Shown here: positions 8,889 through 20,444 of the stretch, in pieces
Layout: each line of letters starts with the position of its first letter
Position numbering within the stretch: position 1 is the stretch's first letter
Assembly: GCF_904849725.1 (NCBI RefSeq)
Contig: NC_058518.1
Span: 14,094,147 to 14,158,146, forward strand
Origin: Hordeum vulgare subsp. vulgare
Taxonomy: Eukaryota; Streptophyta; Magnoliopsida; Poales; Poaceae
Direction of reading: 5' to 3'
Length of the DNA: 64,000 nt
Notes under the pieces: model-generated
The model's database searches: none
What the model was told of the DNA's origin: nothing
The model's input: only the letters and a program-made list of their open reading frames with translations
Made by a program: the position numbers and the translations under genes

Positions 8889-10560
8889 GACGGACGTGCG
8901 TATCTTACCGGCAGGTCCTCCGGGTCCCCTCGTAATCGCGTTTTGGCCCCTGGCTCGCTCTACCGGCGGGAGAGAGAGGATCGCGGCCGTCGGTGGGCGG
9001 ATCGGACGCGCCGGGGCCGGCGGTGGGCTGTCGGTCGGGCCGCGGGGATCAAATCATATGGAGAGGGAGAGGGATGGCGTGGAAGCGACGCTCCGTTGGC
9101 GAGCTGGTCGCGCGCTCGACTTTTTTTTTAAAAATCGTTTGTTTACGGGTTACGGAAAAGGTGCACGGTGCGGACTCGTCCGTGTCGGTGCGACCGCGCG
9201 GCGGGCGGGCCGGTGGCAGGTCCCGCTCGTCAGTCGGTTGCGGCGTCGGCGCGGTGCGGTGCGGGATGGTGGCAGGTCCCGCTCGTCAGCTGGTTGGCGG
9301 TGCGACGTCCGGCAGGCCGGCCGGCCGGCGAGAGTGCGCTTTACGCCTCAGCTGACACAGAGGCTCGCCGGCGTCGGTGCGCGGCCAGGTTGCTTCCTCG
9401 TGGCGCATGGGAGCGGATCGCGTGGCCGGGACGCGCAGCGTACGTAGATACGTGCCAGCTGGGAAGCAACGGCGACGGTGGACGGCACGTAGCCACGTAC
9501 TACTACGTATACCTATACATCGTCTGGTGTATACATACATACAGTATAATAATACCATGACGGTACGTAGTACGTGCTGCTCCACCCCACCGGGCGTAGT
9601 GCGCGTCTTTTCCAATACGTACGGCACGCCTTGCGCGCTACCTCGTGCCGTGCCGCCATGTGTTCTCTTCTCTGCCTTGATCGCCTTCACATCCCGTCAC
9701 GTGCATGGCCTTGCATGACTCGTACTCGCGTGCATCGCGATAAGCAAGCAATGATCGCGCCCAAAGTCTTCCCGGGCAGGCAGCAGATCCCGGTTCAGTC
9801 GGGTGCTCGGGTTGACTGCTACCCTGCCTCCAGCTGTGTATAGTGGAGTACGCCTCGATGCACGCGACGAGGTTTGACCTCGCAGAGCACGGCGCGACCG
9901 TACTTTCGACGTCGTCCCACGTACGTCCTGCCCGTCCGGTGAGCCGCACCGCCCGTCGTCACGTTGCTCCTGGCCGCTACGGATAGTGGACTAGTGGTAC
10001 ATGCCACAGCAGATCCTCCGGCTTCTCCAGCTGCTCCAACGAAACCAATCAACTTCTCTTTCGATGGTGTGAAAAATCGGGAAAAATTCAAAACAAACCT
10101 TGAATTTATAAGCGAAAGCTAAATCAAATCCTGAACTTTCAATCCCTGAAATCAGCACACCAAACTTTATTATCCCGGTCTATTTTGAACCTCGAGAGGA
10201 TTTCACCAGGATTCGCTCAGTTTTGACCGGCCCGTTAACACACTCGCTCGTGCCGCTCTGCTTTTTTTAATGCTTTTTATCTTTGTTTTTTTTTCCTTTA
10301 TTATACTTTGCTTTTCAGTAGTTTTATTATGGGTTTTTTCATTATACTTTTACCGTAATTTATGTCGACGTGAGGATACCAAATTATTCGGTGAGCCCAA
10401 TAACCTCGTGAGAAAAAAAATGAAATGAAACGGATTTGCTGAGATTATCAATTAAACTTTTCGTTCATGGCAAACGTAGATTGCCAAAATAAAAACAATC
10501 GGTTTGTCATGGTTAAAATACGAGCGGATTCCGGTTTTTACCTCGTGTTTTGACAATTTT
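8889..10560. repeat. Segmental duplication, copy A (upstream of the pyrophosphatase promoter)
   Basis: From GACGGACGTGCGTATC at 8889 this GC-rich DNA matches copy B (15316 to about 16178, then about 44690-45530) in the same order. The matched parts are 8889-9420 with 15316-15840, 9460-9505 with about 15981-16020 and again 16129-16170, 9610-10060 with 44695-45305, and 10340-10530 with 45365-45530. About 270 bp (10065-10340) have no partner in B. Inside copy A the phrase GGTGGCAGGTCCCGCTCGTCAG occurs with variants near 9210 and 9270. The long open frames on both strands (for example 8785-9447 and 8565-9131) follow from the high GC content and resemble nothing I know. I see no gene. The left border is about 30 bp upstream of the TATA-like box of the pyrophosphatase gene. 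Confidence 0.8.
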
Positions 10561-11038
10561 GACACAAATTACTCCATTTAATGAAAATTTATTCGTTTTA
10601 CCTATTTAAAAAATATTTTGCTATTGGTTACCCTTTTTAAAACTTTGCGAGCGTTCTGCCACATGAACCTTTTTTCTGTCTGTTTTTCTTTTTGCTGAAC
10701 CGGTCATCACAACTTCTTTCGATCAGGCCCGGCCCAATGAAGGTCGCTCGCATCACGTCCAACATACAATGTTCGAGTCGGCCGCGCGTCACACTCGTCC
10801 CAAGTCGATTGCACTGTTGGCTCAGACCCGACGTCGAGTACTTTCCGACGGGGGCGATACGCGACGACGAACGACGAAGACGAAGAAGCAAGCCGACGTG
10901 ATCTGACCGATCCATCGTACTGCAAAGTTAGCTTCTTCTAGCTAGTCTTGCTCTTGATCGATGAGGTGTCGTAGTTGCCGCAAGCAACACAAAATAAGAC
11001 ACGTACGTATACAACGGTCCGCCGGTCGGAAAGCACGC
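10561..11038. other. Unassigned intergenic stretch
   Basis: An A/T-rich tail is followed by GC-rich DNA with many CGAC/GACG steps around 10845-10900. No gene, RNA or transposon end could be recognised before the TGTCGTGGG start of the next element. Confidence 0.4.
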
Positions 11039-14000
11039 TGTCGTGGGTATAAGTCTGACAGTAGATGTATAGGGTACGAAAGGATGGGCAGAGCCTTAGC
11101 TACGGCGAGGTTGTATAAGTTCAGGCCCCTATACGGTGGAGGTAAAAGCCCTACGTCTCAGTGCTCTTGGAAGCTTAGTGTCGAGTGCAATATAGGATTA
11201 CAGTAAAAGCCAACCCTTGCACCAGTGGGGAAGAGCGGCTTATATAGAGTGCGCTCACAACGGCCCCGGTGGACAGGGGTGGAATAGTGGCGAATAAATG
11301 CCTACGTTACAGGTAACGTACGCCTTAAATGCTAATAATGGTGTATGAAAACGTATGACCGTTGCCCTCCTGGGAGGTTACGATGTACAAAGTGGAATTC
11401 AGTCGGTACGTTAAATACGCTCCGAATTCTCGTCACCGACTGGATGATGGGGGAGTCCTTAGTTCAGTCGGAACTGTCTAAGGACCTTGTCCTTTATGAA
11501 GGGTAGTCCTTGGGTAGGACCTATAGGGCAGGCCTATGACCCTACCCTGGGACTATAACCCCATCATTAGTCCCCGAATGGATCGGGGTTGGAACGATGA
11601 AGTGATGCCCCGAGTACGGATCCGACTGGTATGGATGTGACTTTGGCGTTGTTTGCCTCGATCCATTTTATCCTCTCAACCAGTGATCCGAGTGAATATA
11701 CCAGTGAAACGAACCGTCAGGGACCGAGCGCTTCCGCGGAATCTTTCGATGAGACCGGTCAAACTGACAGCGGCGGATTTTCTGGGATCCTCAAATTTCG
11801 GTTGCCGCGCGCTCAGCGGGGATGACGACATCGCCATCGAGTAGTTTCTGCCGCCTCGATTACCGCACCTTTATCTTCTCCACTAACATCGCAGCAGCCG
11901 GTCGGGGGATAAGATTTCGGGGCCACCTGTTAGTGACTCAGTCGGAAGCTTATTTAAGTCTTTCCGGCGGGGATTTCTTGTTGCGCTGCCCTTGTTCCTC
12001 GCATTCACCTCGCTCCTCCCGTAGCTCCCTGCGCGCTCCAAGCCTCCTCCTTCCTCTCCTCCTCTGCGGATTTGTTGCCTTCACCATGACGAAGGGGCAG
12101 ACCAGCAAACTCGAGTCGCAGAAGAAGAAGAAGAAGAAGAAGGGGGCGGCCCCTGCTCAGCGGCGACAGCGGGCACTGCCGGCGGGTTGGATCCAGGGGG
12201 ATTTCCTCCCTTCCACGGTGACGGCGGACGACTTGTTGGAGCTAGTGGAGCACGGCATGATCGCCAACAAGTCGTGGAGGCTGCCGGCGAAGGGCGAGAC
12301 GGAGCCGGTGCCGCAGGGGGAGCGCGTCTTGCTGCTCAGCCACGTGTTGAGGGGCTTCTCCTTGCCTCCCCACCCCTTCTTCAGAGGTATTATGAATCAC
12401 TTCGGGGCGCAGCTCCATCATTTTCCTCCGAACGCGATAGCCCACCTTGTTGCATTCGTCACCCTTTGCGAGTGCTTTATTGGATGTCCCCCCACTGGGG
12501 GCTCTTTAAGTACATATTCTCCACTAGGTCCCAAACTGTTAAAAAGCTTAGTCAGTCGGACGATAAAACCCATCTCCTCCAGCTCTGCGGGGGCTTAGGC
12601 TTCCAGAAGAAAACGAAGAGTAGCTACCCCCCTCTCCAGTTGTCCGAGTCAGTTAGGAACTCGTAGTCGACCTGGTTCTATTGCCAGGACATCGCTTGTC
12701 CGAATGCTGCGACTGGGTTGCCACCTTTTAGCCTAGACCGTCCGGTTCCTCCCAAGCAGCTTGCGCTTTCAGAGGTGGAAAAGATCCAGATCCAACCTCT
12801 GGTCGACGCGCTGATAGCTGTCGTCCGCAAGGGGGTCACCGGCACGGATTTGCTGGAGACTTTTCTGGGTCGGCGCATCCAGCCGCTACAAGCCCGACAT
12901 CACGCCATGTGGCACTACGCGGGGCCTGAGGATTCCACTCGGACTCATCCAGAATGCGTGAGCGGGGAGGTTGTGACAGCGTGGGTCCGCGGCATCACAG
13001 GCGCATGCGACAATCCCCGAGGAGCCCGACGGGTGAAGCCCTTCCGCGCCGATAATCCTCCTCCGAATGAGGTGAGCACATCTTGTCGAGTGCTTTCAAT
13101 CTTCTTAGATTTATCGCTTTTCTTGTACCGCCGCCTGACGTCTGACGTTGCCGACTGTGTTTTGTGCAGGAGTGGACCAACTGGTATTCTCCCGTCTCGA
13201 ACGGGAATCCAGCTGAGGAAGAGGAGGGCAGCCAGGAGGGCAGCGTGGATAGCGCCGAGTACATCTCCGACAGTGGGGAGACGGAGGAGGAGACTGAAGA
13301 GGAGGAGGGGAGGTTGGGGAGCAGAGCTCGCCGCCTCCATCATCAGAGCATCGAACTAAGCGCCGTCACGAACCCGCGACTCCGCCGGCTCCTCCAGCGG
13401 CCCCGAGTGCTCCGCCAGCTCCTCCCGTGGCTCCGAGTGCTCGGAGCGTGAAGAGGACCAAGGACGCTGCTGCCGAGCCCACGGATCAACCGTCCAAGGT
13501 GGCCAAACCGAGTGGGCCTAAGCCTCGGAAAGCTTTGCCTCGGATGAGGATCGCTGTTCCAATTGCCTCAGCGTAAGTGTCTTGTTCTCCCATCCTCTTT
13601 CAGTATCTGATTGAACTCATGCTTATCGGTCGAGTGGATTTTACTCGACAGAGCTGCTACCTCCGCCACCTCTCTGCCACGCCACAACGATGATCCCATG
13701 GATACGGATAACACTGCCACATCCCAGCAAGGTACGTTGTCACGACTCCGAGAGTTTGTATTATTGTTTCGCGAGTGTTGTCTTTAATCTTGCCCTTTTT
13801 CTGTAATCTCATGTTGTTCAGTCGGGCTTCCTTCGGAGGTGATTCATCTGGAGGACGACGACCAAAGGGGGTCAGGGCCAGCTTTGGCGCCTGTCCTTGA
13901 GGTTGTCCCATCTGCTGCTGCTCCCACCATGGACGCGCCGCCGACTGAGATGATGCCGCCGACTGAGACGGTGCCTCTCGCGGCGGAACCGACTGGAGAG

Positions 14001-15315
14001 GAGCTTGGGATGCCCAAGGAGTCTTCTGTCGTGCCGGGTCCGTTGATCGTTCAATATGACGCCCGACACCTCCCGGAAGACCAGGTGGGGGCCGCCAAGG
14101 AGGCCATGGTGCAGGTGGAGCTGATGGTGGTTGACGCCAAGGGAGCGTATGACTCCATCGCGTCTTTGTACAAGAAAAGCTTGGAACTCCGGGACGAAAT
14201 CCGAGTAAGTGCGCTAGTATGTGTTTACTTTCCTCTTGTTACCCACTGGGGGTTTAAGTGATATACTCGGATACAGTAGGATTATTTTGCAGTGGGTTCA
14301 CTCCGAGTGAACCCAGTGGGTGTAGTCCCCGAGACTTCTGTCGAGTGCTTGCACCGGCAGTTGTCTTTACATGCATTTTCCGTGACCTGATCAGATCAGA
14401 GCTGATCTGCCCGAATGGTACCAGTGGGGGCACTCCGAGTGCACCCACTGGGTGTAGTCCCCGAGAGTAGTGTTACTCAGGTCGGGTAATAGTAGTCTCA
14501 TAGGTTTGTATGTTTGTCATGTAGCTCAATAGGGCCGACCTGTTCGAGCTTCATGCCAGTGGGGTCACTCTTAGTGAACCCACTGGGTGTAGTCCCCGAG
14601 ACCGCTGTCGATTGCTTGCATCGGCAGGGGTCTGAAGACTTTGAGCTTTAATTGTTTTCCTTGTTGAATGTGTGTGATCTTCCCTTTGTGCTTATTTGGC
14701 AGAAGACTTGCGAAATGGGATCCGCGTACAATGCTTTGAAGGCTGAAAATATTCAGCATGCTGCGGACTTGGAGGTGGCTGTGAATGACCTGGCTGGTGT
14801 GAAGGGGGCTCTTGCTGACCGAGAGAGGTCTTTGAAGGAGTCCCGGGAGACCAATAAGGCATTGGTAGCCGAAATTGAAAAATTGAAGAGTCAAAGAACC
14901 GAACGGATGACTCAGCTGAAGTTGATGAACAATCGGTGCATGGCGCACGAGAAGTACGTCAGCGACTCGGCAAGGAAGATGGTTGCACTGCTCGGTGGTA
15001 AGCTTTTTGCCGAGTGCTTCTCGACTTTGGAGTTCATTCTGCGCTTACTTTCTGCTTGTCTTTTCTTTGCAGATTTTTGCCTGGACGCTGAGGCTGAAGC
15101 AGCCGACATTGAACGGTCGGTTGTTCCGAATGTTCCACTCGGTGACGAAGCCAACCGGGACTTGCTCCAAGCGCATATTCGCCTTGGCAGAGTGGGACCT
15201 TTCATTGGCCGCCTCAGAGAAGTCATCGGCCGGATCGACAAGGAGCTGTGGCCCGAAGACGATTCACAACGAGAAATAGAAGGGTTGATGACTCGGCTGG
15301 AGGACGTCCCGAACT
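11039..15315 (+). mobile_element. Truncated unclassified retroelement carrying a putative-gypsy-transposon-type gene
   Basis: It begins with TGTCGTGGGTATAAG, an LTR-like TG start. About 0.9 kb of non-coding sequence follows, containing CTACGTCTCAGTGCTCT and TAGTCCCCGAATGG blocks that recur in Triticeae repeats. A TTATTTAAGTC TATA-like element (near 11949) and a multi-exon gene (12086-15317) come next. I see no second LTR, primer site or reverse transcriptase. The right end is the exact junction with duplication copy B, so the element is truncated there. I would class it as a non-autonomous LTR-type element or a fragment of a larger gypsy; the class is uncertain. Confidence 0.55.
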
Positions 15316-15317
15316 GA
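12086..15317 (+). pseudogene. Transposon gene with Transposase_28-like N-terminus and coiled-coil C-terminus
   Basis: Likely exons are 12086-13071, 13170-13572, about 13651-13730, about 13822-14204, 14703-14997 and 15073-15317, with GT-AG introns. The first exon encodes a Lys-rich start and then the segment SLPPHPFFRGIMNHFGAQLH...PPNAIAH, which resembles the Pfam 'putative gypsy type transposon' family. Acidic low-complexity follows (EEEEGSQEG), and then a predicted coiled coil (14703-14997, heptads of A/L/E/K). The frame breaks at the C6/G5 runs near 12486-12500 and may break again after 13330. The last exon ends in a TGA that overlaps the junction with copy B, so the C-terminus may be artificially short. 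It is a decayed transposon gene of unknown function. Confidence 0.5.
14293..14600 (+). repeat. Three hairpin plus GTAGTCCCCGAGA cassettes in an intron
   Basis: Three imperfect palindromes lie at about 14293-14315, 14422-14450 and 14556-14586. Each has arms of 10-14 bp around a 3-bp loop (CCG, CCG, CTT). The first has perfect 10-bp arms TGGGTTCACT/AGTGAACCCA. Each is followed directly by GGTGTAGTCCCCGAGA, and two of them also by a (T/C)GTCGA(G/T)TGCTTGCA(C/T)CGGCAG block. They sit in the 14205-14702 intron of the transposon gene. Transcripts could fold into three similar stem-loops. Confidence 0.75.
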
Positions 15318-16178
15318 CGGACGTGCGTATCTTACCGGCAGGTCCTCCGGGTTCCCTCGTAATCGCATTTTGGCCCCTGGCTCGCTCTACCGGCGGGAGA
15401 GAGGATCGCGGCTGTCGGTGGGCGGATCGGACGCGCCGGGGCCGGCGGTGGGCTGTCGGTCGGGCCGCGGGGATCAAATCATATGGAGAGAGAGAGGGAT
15501 GGCGTGGAAGCGACGTTCCGTTGGCGAGCTGGTCGCGCGCTCGACTTTTTAAAAAAAAATGTTTGTTTACGGGTTACGGAAAAGGTGCACGGTGCTGACT
15601 CGTCCGTGTCGGTGCGACCGCGCGGCGGGCGGGCCGGTGGGCGGTCCCGCTCGTGGGTCGGTTGCGGCGTCGGCGCGGTGCGGGAGGGTGGCAGGTCCCG
15701 CTCGTCAGCTGGTTGGCGGTGCAACGTCCGGCCGCTGGCGAGAGTGCGCTTTACGCCTCCGCTGACAGAGAGCCTGGATGGGTGGATGGATGCATCGTCG
15801 GTGCACGCGCGGCCAGGTTGCTGCCTCGTGGTGCATGAGAGCCCCGGTGAGAAAACGATCCTCCCTCCACCGTCCACCCCACCCCCATCCAGTCGGCGCA
15901 TGTATAAGAGCATCTCTAGTGGAAAGTGTAAATTTGAACGTGTACACCTTCATATAGACATCCATATACACCTTGCTAACCGGGAAAGCAACGGCGGCGT
16001 AGCCACGTATGTACGTGCTCCTATGCATACATTTTTATTTTCTTTTGCCGACGTGTATACATGTCAAGCTTTTTTCCAACACAATACAGACGCAAAGCAT
16101 TTATAAACACATGCATACTTATCCGTAGCGGGAAAGCAACGACAGCTACGAACGGCACGTAGCCACGTGATGCCTACA
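15316..16178. repeat. Segmental duplication, copy B, left part
   Basis: Starts abruptly with GACGGACGTGCGTATC and follows copy A (8889 onward) closely to about 15840, then in patches. The copy-A motif GGGAAGCAACGGCG...CACGTAGCCACGTA occurs twice here (15981-16018 and 16129-16170). No gene is seen. A cluster of MITEs and the LINE insertion interrupt the copy, which resumes near 44690. Confidence 0.78.
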
Positions 16179-16293
16179 TACGTCCTTCCTTCTCTGTTCT
16201 GAAATAAATGATTTCGAAATTACCGAACTTTATGCTAAAGTTAGTGCAAAGTTGAATCATCTTTAAGTCATTCATTTTCGGACGGAGGGAATA
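16179..16293. mobile_element. Stowaway-like MITE
   Basis: TA-flanked element with inverted ends CCTTCCTTCTCTGTTCTGAAATAA and the near complement TTCATTTTCGGACGGAGGGAA. It also has an internal palindrome around AAAGTTAGTGCAAAGTTGAATCA. It is about 110 bp, non-coding, and the first of a cluster at 16.18-16.76 kb. Confidence 0.7.
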
Positions 16294-16392
16294 TATATAC
16301 TTCCTCCGGTTTTATAGGTTTCATTTAAAAAATACATACGGGTGTATATGAACATATTTTATGTTATATATTCGCTCATTTTATTTCATATG

Positions 16393-16555
16393 TACTCCCT
16401 CCGTTCCTAAATATAAGTCTTTTAAGAGATTTCATTAGAAGTCTACATACGGAGCAAATGAGTGAATCTACACTCTAAAGTATGTCTATATACATTCGTA
16501 TGTAGTCTGTTAGTAAAATCTCTAGAAAGACTTATATTTAGAAACGGAGGGAGTA
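16393..16555. mobile_element. Stowaway MITE, complete
   Basis: TA (16393-94), then CTCCCTCCGTTCCTAAATAT, and the near-perfect complement ending CGGAGGGAG, then TA (16554-55). It is the widespread Triticeae Stowaway type with TACATACGGA inside. It sits inside a fragmentary relative (16298-16392, start CTTCCTCCGG) whose right half is not recognisable. Confidence 0.88.
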
Positions 16556-16611
16556 GTTCCTACTATTTTTTTAAAAAAAACTTATATTTAAAACACACAC
16601 AGTGTATTGTA

Positions 16612-16757
16612 TACTCCATTCGTTCCTAAATATAAATATTTTTAAATGCTTCATTAAAAAATTACATACGGATGTATATAGATATGTTTTAGAGTATACA
16701 TCCATTCACTTTGCTTTTTATATAGTTTTTTAGTAAAATCTTTAAAAAAGACTTATA
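16612..16757. mobile_element. Stowaway MITE lacking its right terminus
   Basis: Starts TA-CTCCATTCGTTCCTAAATAT and keeps the same internal order as the MITE at 16393, but breaks off after AAAAAAGACTTATA. The expected TTTAGGAACGGAGGGAG end is missing and unrelated sequence leads into the LINE about 50 bp later. The loss may be connected with the LINE insertion event. Confidence 0.65.
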
Positions 16758-16805
16758 CGATCTTTAAAAGGACCGTATAGTAAACAATGTCGTAACAATA
16801 GTAAA

Positions 16806-18483
16806 CAATGCAGTCTTCGTCACCTTCATGCAGCCAGCCCACCAGGTGAACGCCGTGCGCCGGGGCTCCATCCGTGTCCACGGCGCCTGCTTCAACATCT
16901 GCCCGTGGTACGAGCACGACCTCGCCACGTTCGACTCCCTTCTGCTCCACGTCCGCGTCGTCATCGAGAAGGTTCCCATGCACTTCTGGTCGGTGGAGGG
17001 GGCGGAAGAGATCCTCAGCAGGCGGGTGCGCGTCGACCGTCTCGACAGCTGGACCCTAGAGCGGGGTCACACCAAGACCTTTGCCTGTTGGGTCTGGGCC
17101 ACGGACATAGCTGACATTCCGACGTCGCACACTCTGGGGGTCCTTCCTCGCGGAGCCGGTAGGGTGGAGGAGATGAAGGGATTCTCCCCACCAGACAGGA
17201 GAGTTGCGCCGCCGTCGGCGTCGGCGGAGTACGCCATGCTCATTCACGTCGACAGGGTGGAGGACTGGACGCAGCCCTCTCCGCGCTCATCCCACTCCGC
17301 ACAAAGCGGTCTGCCATCGTCCGGCTCCGACGACGAGGACCCTCCTTTCCCGTTGGTGGCCCCTGCGTCTTGGACGCTGGGGGTGGAAGATGGCGAGGGG
17401 GGAGACCGCTTGCAGTGCCTGCCTCATGCACCCGTTGCCAGCCTAGGGTGCCGGGGCGGACCTAGAGACGGTCGTCCGAGGGACCGTGATGACGAGGGAG
17501 GACCGGGTGCAGGCGGTCGCAGGTCCTGGAAGGACGTCCTCCTTCGCCGCGGTGCCTCACGTGCCCCTCGCGCTTCACCTTCGCAGCGCCGTCGTAGCAG
17601 ATCCCCGCCGGCCAGACGCGGGTTGAGGGAGTCCTCGGACCGTCGCTCGGGGGCTGGGAGGAACACTGCGCCAGTCGAGGCGCTCTCGTGAGAGAGCAAA
17701 TCCGGCAGGGGTTGCCAAGACCGCGGGCTCCGCTGCTCCGGCCACCCAGCCCACACCAGTCGCGAGGACCAGTGCCAGCGGCAAGGACCCGGTCGAGGAG
17801 TTCTTCAGGACCGCACAGAAGCCCACCTTGGCCTCCGTCGTCGTCGACGGCCTAGCGACCGACGTCCACATCGCCGCGGAGGCGGCAGTGGCAGCCCCCT
17901 CGAGTTCGTCGACGCCACCCTGCTCCAGGCCTCGGGCGAGTCAGTGCAGCTGGACGCCTTCAGTCCAACGCTGTCGGCCGCGGCCTCCGAGCTGGGACAG
18001 TTTCATAAGGCCACCCCATCAGCAGCTACCACGATGGAGATCCAGCTCGGGGCGGTTACTGGACGCGTCAGGGAGCTGGAGATCGGAGGAGCAGTAGCCG
18101 GGCCGGAGTCGCGGGGCCTCTTCCGGACCTCCAAGCAGCAGCCTCTCATTGCCACTGCACCCGCGCGCCGTCCCGCGGCGCCACCGAAGACTAGGGCCAC
18201 CTCTACCCCGACTCGCTCTAGCGCGTGGCAAGCTGCCATCGGGTCGTCAGTGCCAGTGGCACAGCGCGCTTCCTTGCGCATCGTGAAGGAGCTCGGTCTG
18301 CTCGGCCCTCGGGACAGGCTGACGGCAGAAGTCGCGAAGGCGCTCCTACAACGTTTCGAAGAGCCCGTGTCCGACAGCGACATCTCGGTCATCGCCAGGT
18401 TGACCCACCTGGATAGCGAGGCACTGCGGGTCATGGCTCGCATGAACGGCCCCGACGGAGCTGCCGATGAGGCCACCGTGTAA
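16806..18483 (+). pseudogene. LINE ORF1 (5'-truncated, frameshifted), LINE piece 1
   Basis: The open frame runs leftward past the ATG at 16828 to about 16806, which suggests the LINE is 5'-truncated, as is usual. The first part (to 17693) encodes a DUF4283-like plant LINE ORF1 segment, with HVRVVIEKVPMHFWSVEGAEE and RVDRLDSWT, and then an Arg/Ser/Pro-rich basic region. After a stop at about 17691 the frame shifts at least once more. The C-terminal part (ORF 17944-18483) ends with the helical segment typical of Triticeae LINE ORF1. ORF1 proteins bind the element RNA. The spacer to ORF2 is interrupted at 18646 by a copia element. Confidence 0.65.
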
Positions 18484-18640
18484 TCATGTTAGTCGTCCAT
18501 AGTTTCTATCTCCGATGGCGACCGATCCCTGACCGGTTCAATCTAGTTTGGTTCCCAGTTCGTATGGGCAGTAGGATAGATCATCAGCGCCGGCGCATCT
18601 TGGGTTCTGCTGGTGGGCACCGGCCCCAGCTTTGTATGAT

Positions 18641-18645
18641 GGTGG
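18641..18645. repeat. Left target-site duplication of the minus-strand copia element
   Basis: GGTGG here equals 27217-27221 at the other end. Five bases is the normal size for copia integration. It shows that the element between is one insertion into the LINE spacer. Confidence 0.9.
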
Positions 18646-20444
18646 TGTAGGGGAACGTCGCATGGGAAACAAAAAATTTCCTACGCGCACGAAGACCTAT
18701 CATGGTGATGTCCATCTACGAGAGGGGATTACCGATCTACGTACCCTTGTAGATCGCACAGTAGAAGCGTTAGTGAACGCGGTTGATGTAGTGGAACGTC
18801 CTCACGTCCCTCGATCCGCCCCTCGAACCGTCCCACGAACCGTCCCGCGATCCGCTCCGATCTAGTGCCGAACGGACGACACCTTCGCGTTCAGCACACG
18901 TACAACTCGATGATGATCTCGGCCTTCTTGATCCAGCAAGCGAGACGGAGAGGTAGATGAGTTCTCCGGCAGCGTGATGTCGCTCCGGAGGTTGGTGGTG
19001 ATCTAATCTCAGCAGGGCTCCCCCCGAGCTCCGCAAAAACGCGATCTAGAGGTAAAACCATGGAGGTATGTGGTCGGGCTGCCGTGGCAAAAGTTGTCTC
19101 AAATCAGCCCTAAAACCCCACTATATATAGGAGGGAGGGAGGGGAGGAGGCAGCCTCAAAACCTAAAGGTTTGGCCGAAATTGGAGGTGGAGGAGTCCTA
19201 CTCCAATCCTACTTGGAGTAGGATTCCACCTTCCCACTTGGAAACTCTTTCCACCTTGTGTTTTTTCCTTCTCAAACCTTATGGGCCTTAGTGGGAACTT
19301 ATTCCAGCCCACTAGGGGCTGGTTTATCTCTTCCCATAGCCCATGAGACCCCTTGGGGCGTGACACCCCTCCTGATGGTCCCGGCACCCTCCCGGCACTC
19401 CCAGTACACTACCGATGAGCCTGAAACTTTTCCGGTAATGCACGAAAACCTTCCGGTAACCAAATGAGGTCATCCTATATATCAATCTTCGTTTCCGGAC
19501 CATTCCAGAAACCCTCGTGACGTCCGTGATCTCATCCGGGACTCCGAACAACATTCGGTAACCAACCATATAACTCAAATACGCATAAAACAACGTCGAA
19601 CCTTAAGTGTGCAGACCCTGCGGGTTCGAGAACTATGTAGACATGACCCGAGAGACTCCTCGGTCAATATCCAATAGCGGGACCTGGATGCCCATATTGG
19701 ATCCTACATATTCTACGAAGATCTTATCATTTGAACCTCAGTGCCAAGGATTCATATAATCCCGTACGTCATTCCCTTTGTCCTTCGGTATGTTACTTGC
19801 CCGAGATTCGATCGTCAGTATCCGCATACCTATTTCAATCTCGTTTACCGGCAAGTCTCTTTACTGGTTCCGCAATACAAGATCCCGCAGCTTGCAAGGC
19901 TTGTGTGTGATGTTGTATTACCGAGTGGGCCCCGAGATACCTCTCCGTCACACGGAGTGACAAATCCCAGTCTCAATCCATACTAACTCAACGAACACCT
20001 TCGAAGATACCTGTAGAGCATCTTTATAGTCACCCAGTTATGTTGCGACGTTTGATACACACAAAGCATTCCTCCGGTGTCAGTGAGTTATATGATCACA
20101 TGGTCATAGGAACAAATACTTGACACGCAGAAAACAGTAGCAACAAAATGACACGATCAACATGCTACGTTTATTAGTTTGGGTCTAGTCCATCACATGA
20201 TTCTCCTAATGATGTGATCCCGTTATCAAGTGACAACACTTGCCTATGGTCAGGAAACCTTGACCATCTTTGATCAACGAGCTAGTCAACTAGAGGCTTA
20301 CTAGGGACAGTGTTTTGTCTATGTATCCACACAAGTATTGTGTTTCCAATCAATACAATTATAGCATGGATAATAACCGATTATCATGAACAAAGAAATA
20401 TAATAATAACGAATTATTATTGCCTGTAGGGCATATTTCCAACA
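18646..20444 (-). repeat. 3' LTR of the minus-strand copia element
   Basis: In plus orientation it starts TGTAGGGGAACGTCG and ends GGGCATATTTCCAACA. Compared with the other LTR it lacks about 18 bp near 19890 (ACACTAAGTCACAATG in the partner). The core TATA (CTATATATAG on the plus strand, about 19121) is present. Confidence 0.9.

Noticed and set aside
8565..9560. Long overlapping ORFs (up to 220 codons) on the plus strand in GC-rich DNA
   Set aside because: Several frames are open at once, the composition is Arg/Gly-rich and there is no domain or conserved start. Copy B has matching DNA but shifted frames. Explained by high GC content.
14293..14600. CRISPR-like spaced palindromic repeats
   Set aside because: Only three copies, variable arms, in a plant transposon intron; no CRISPR context.
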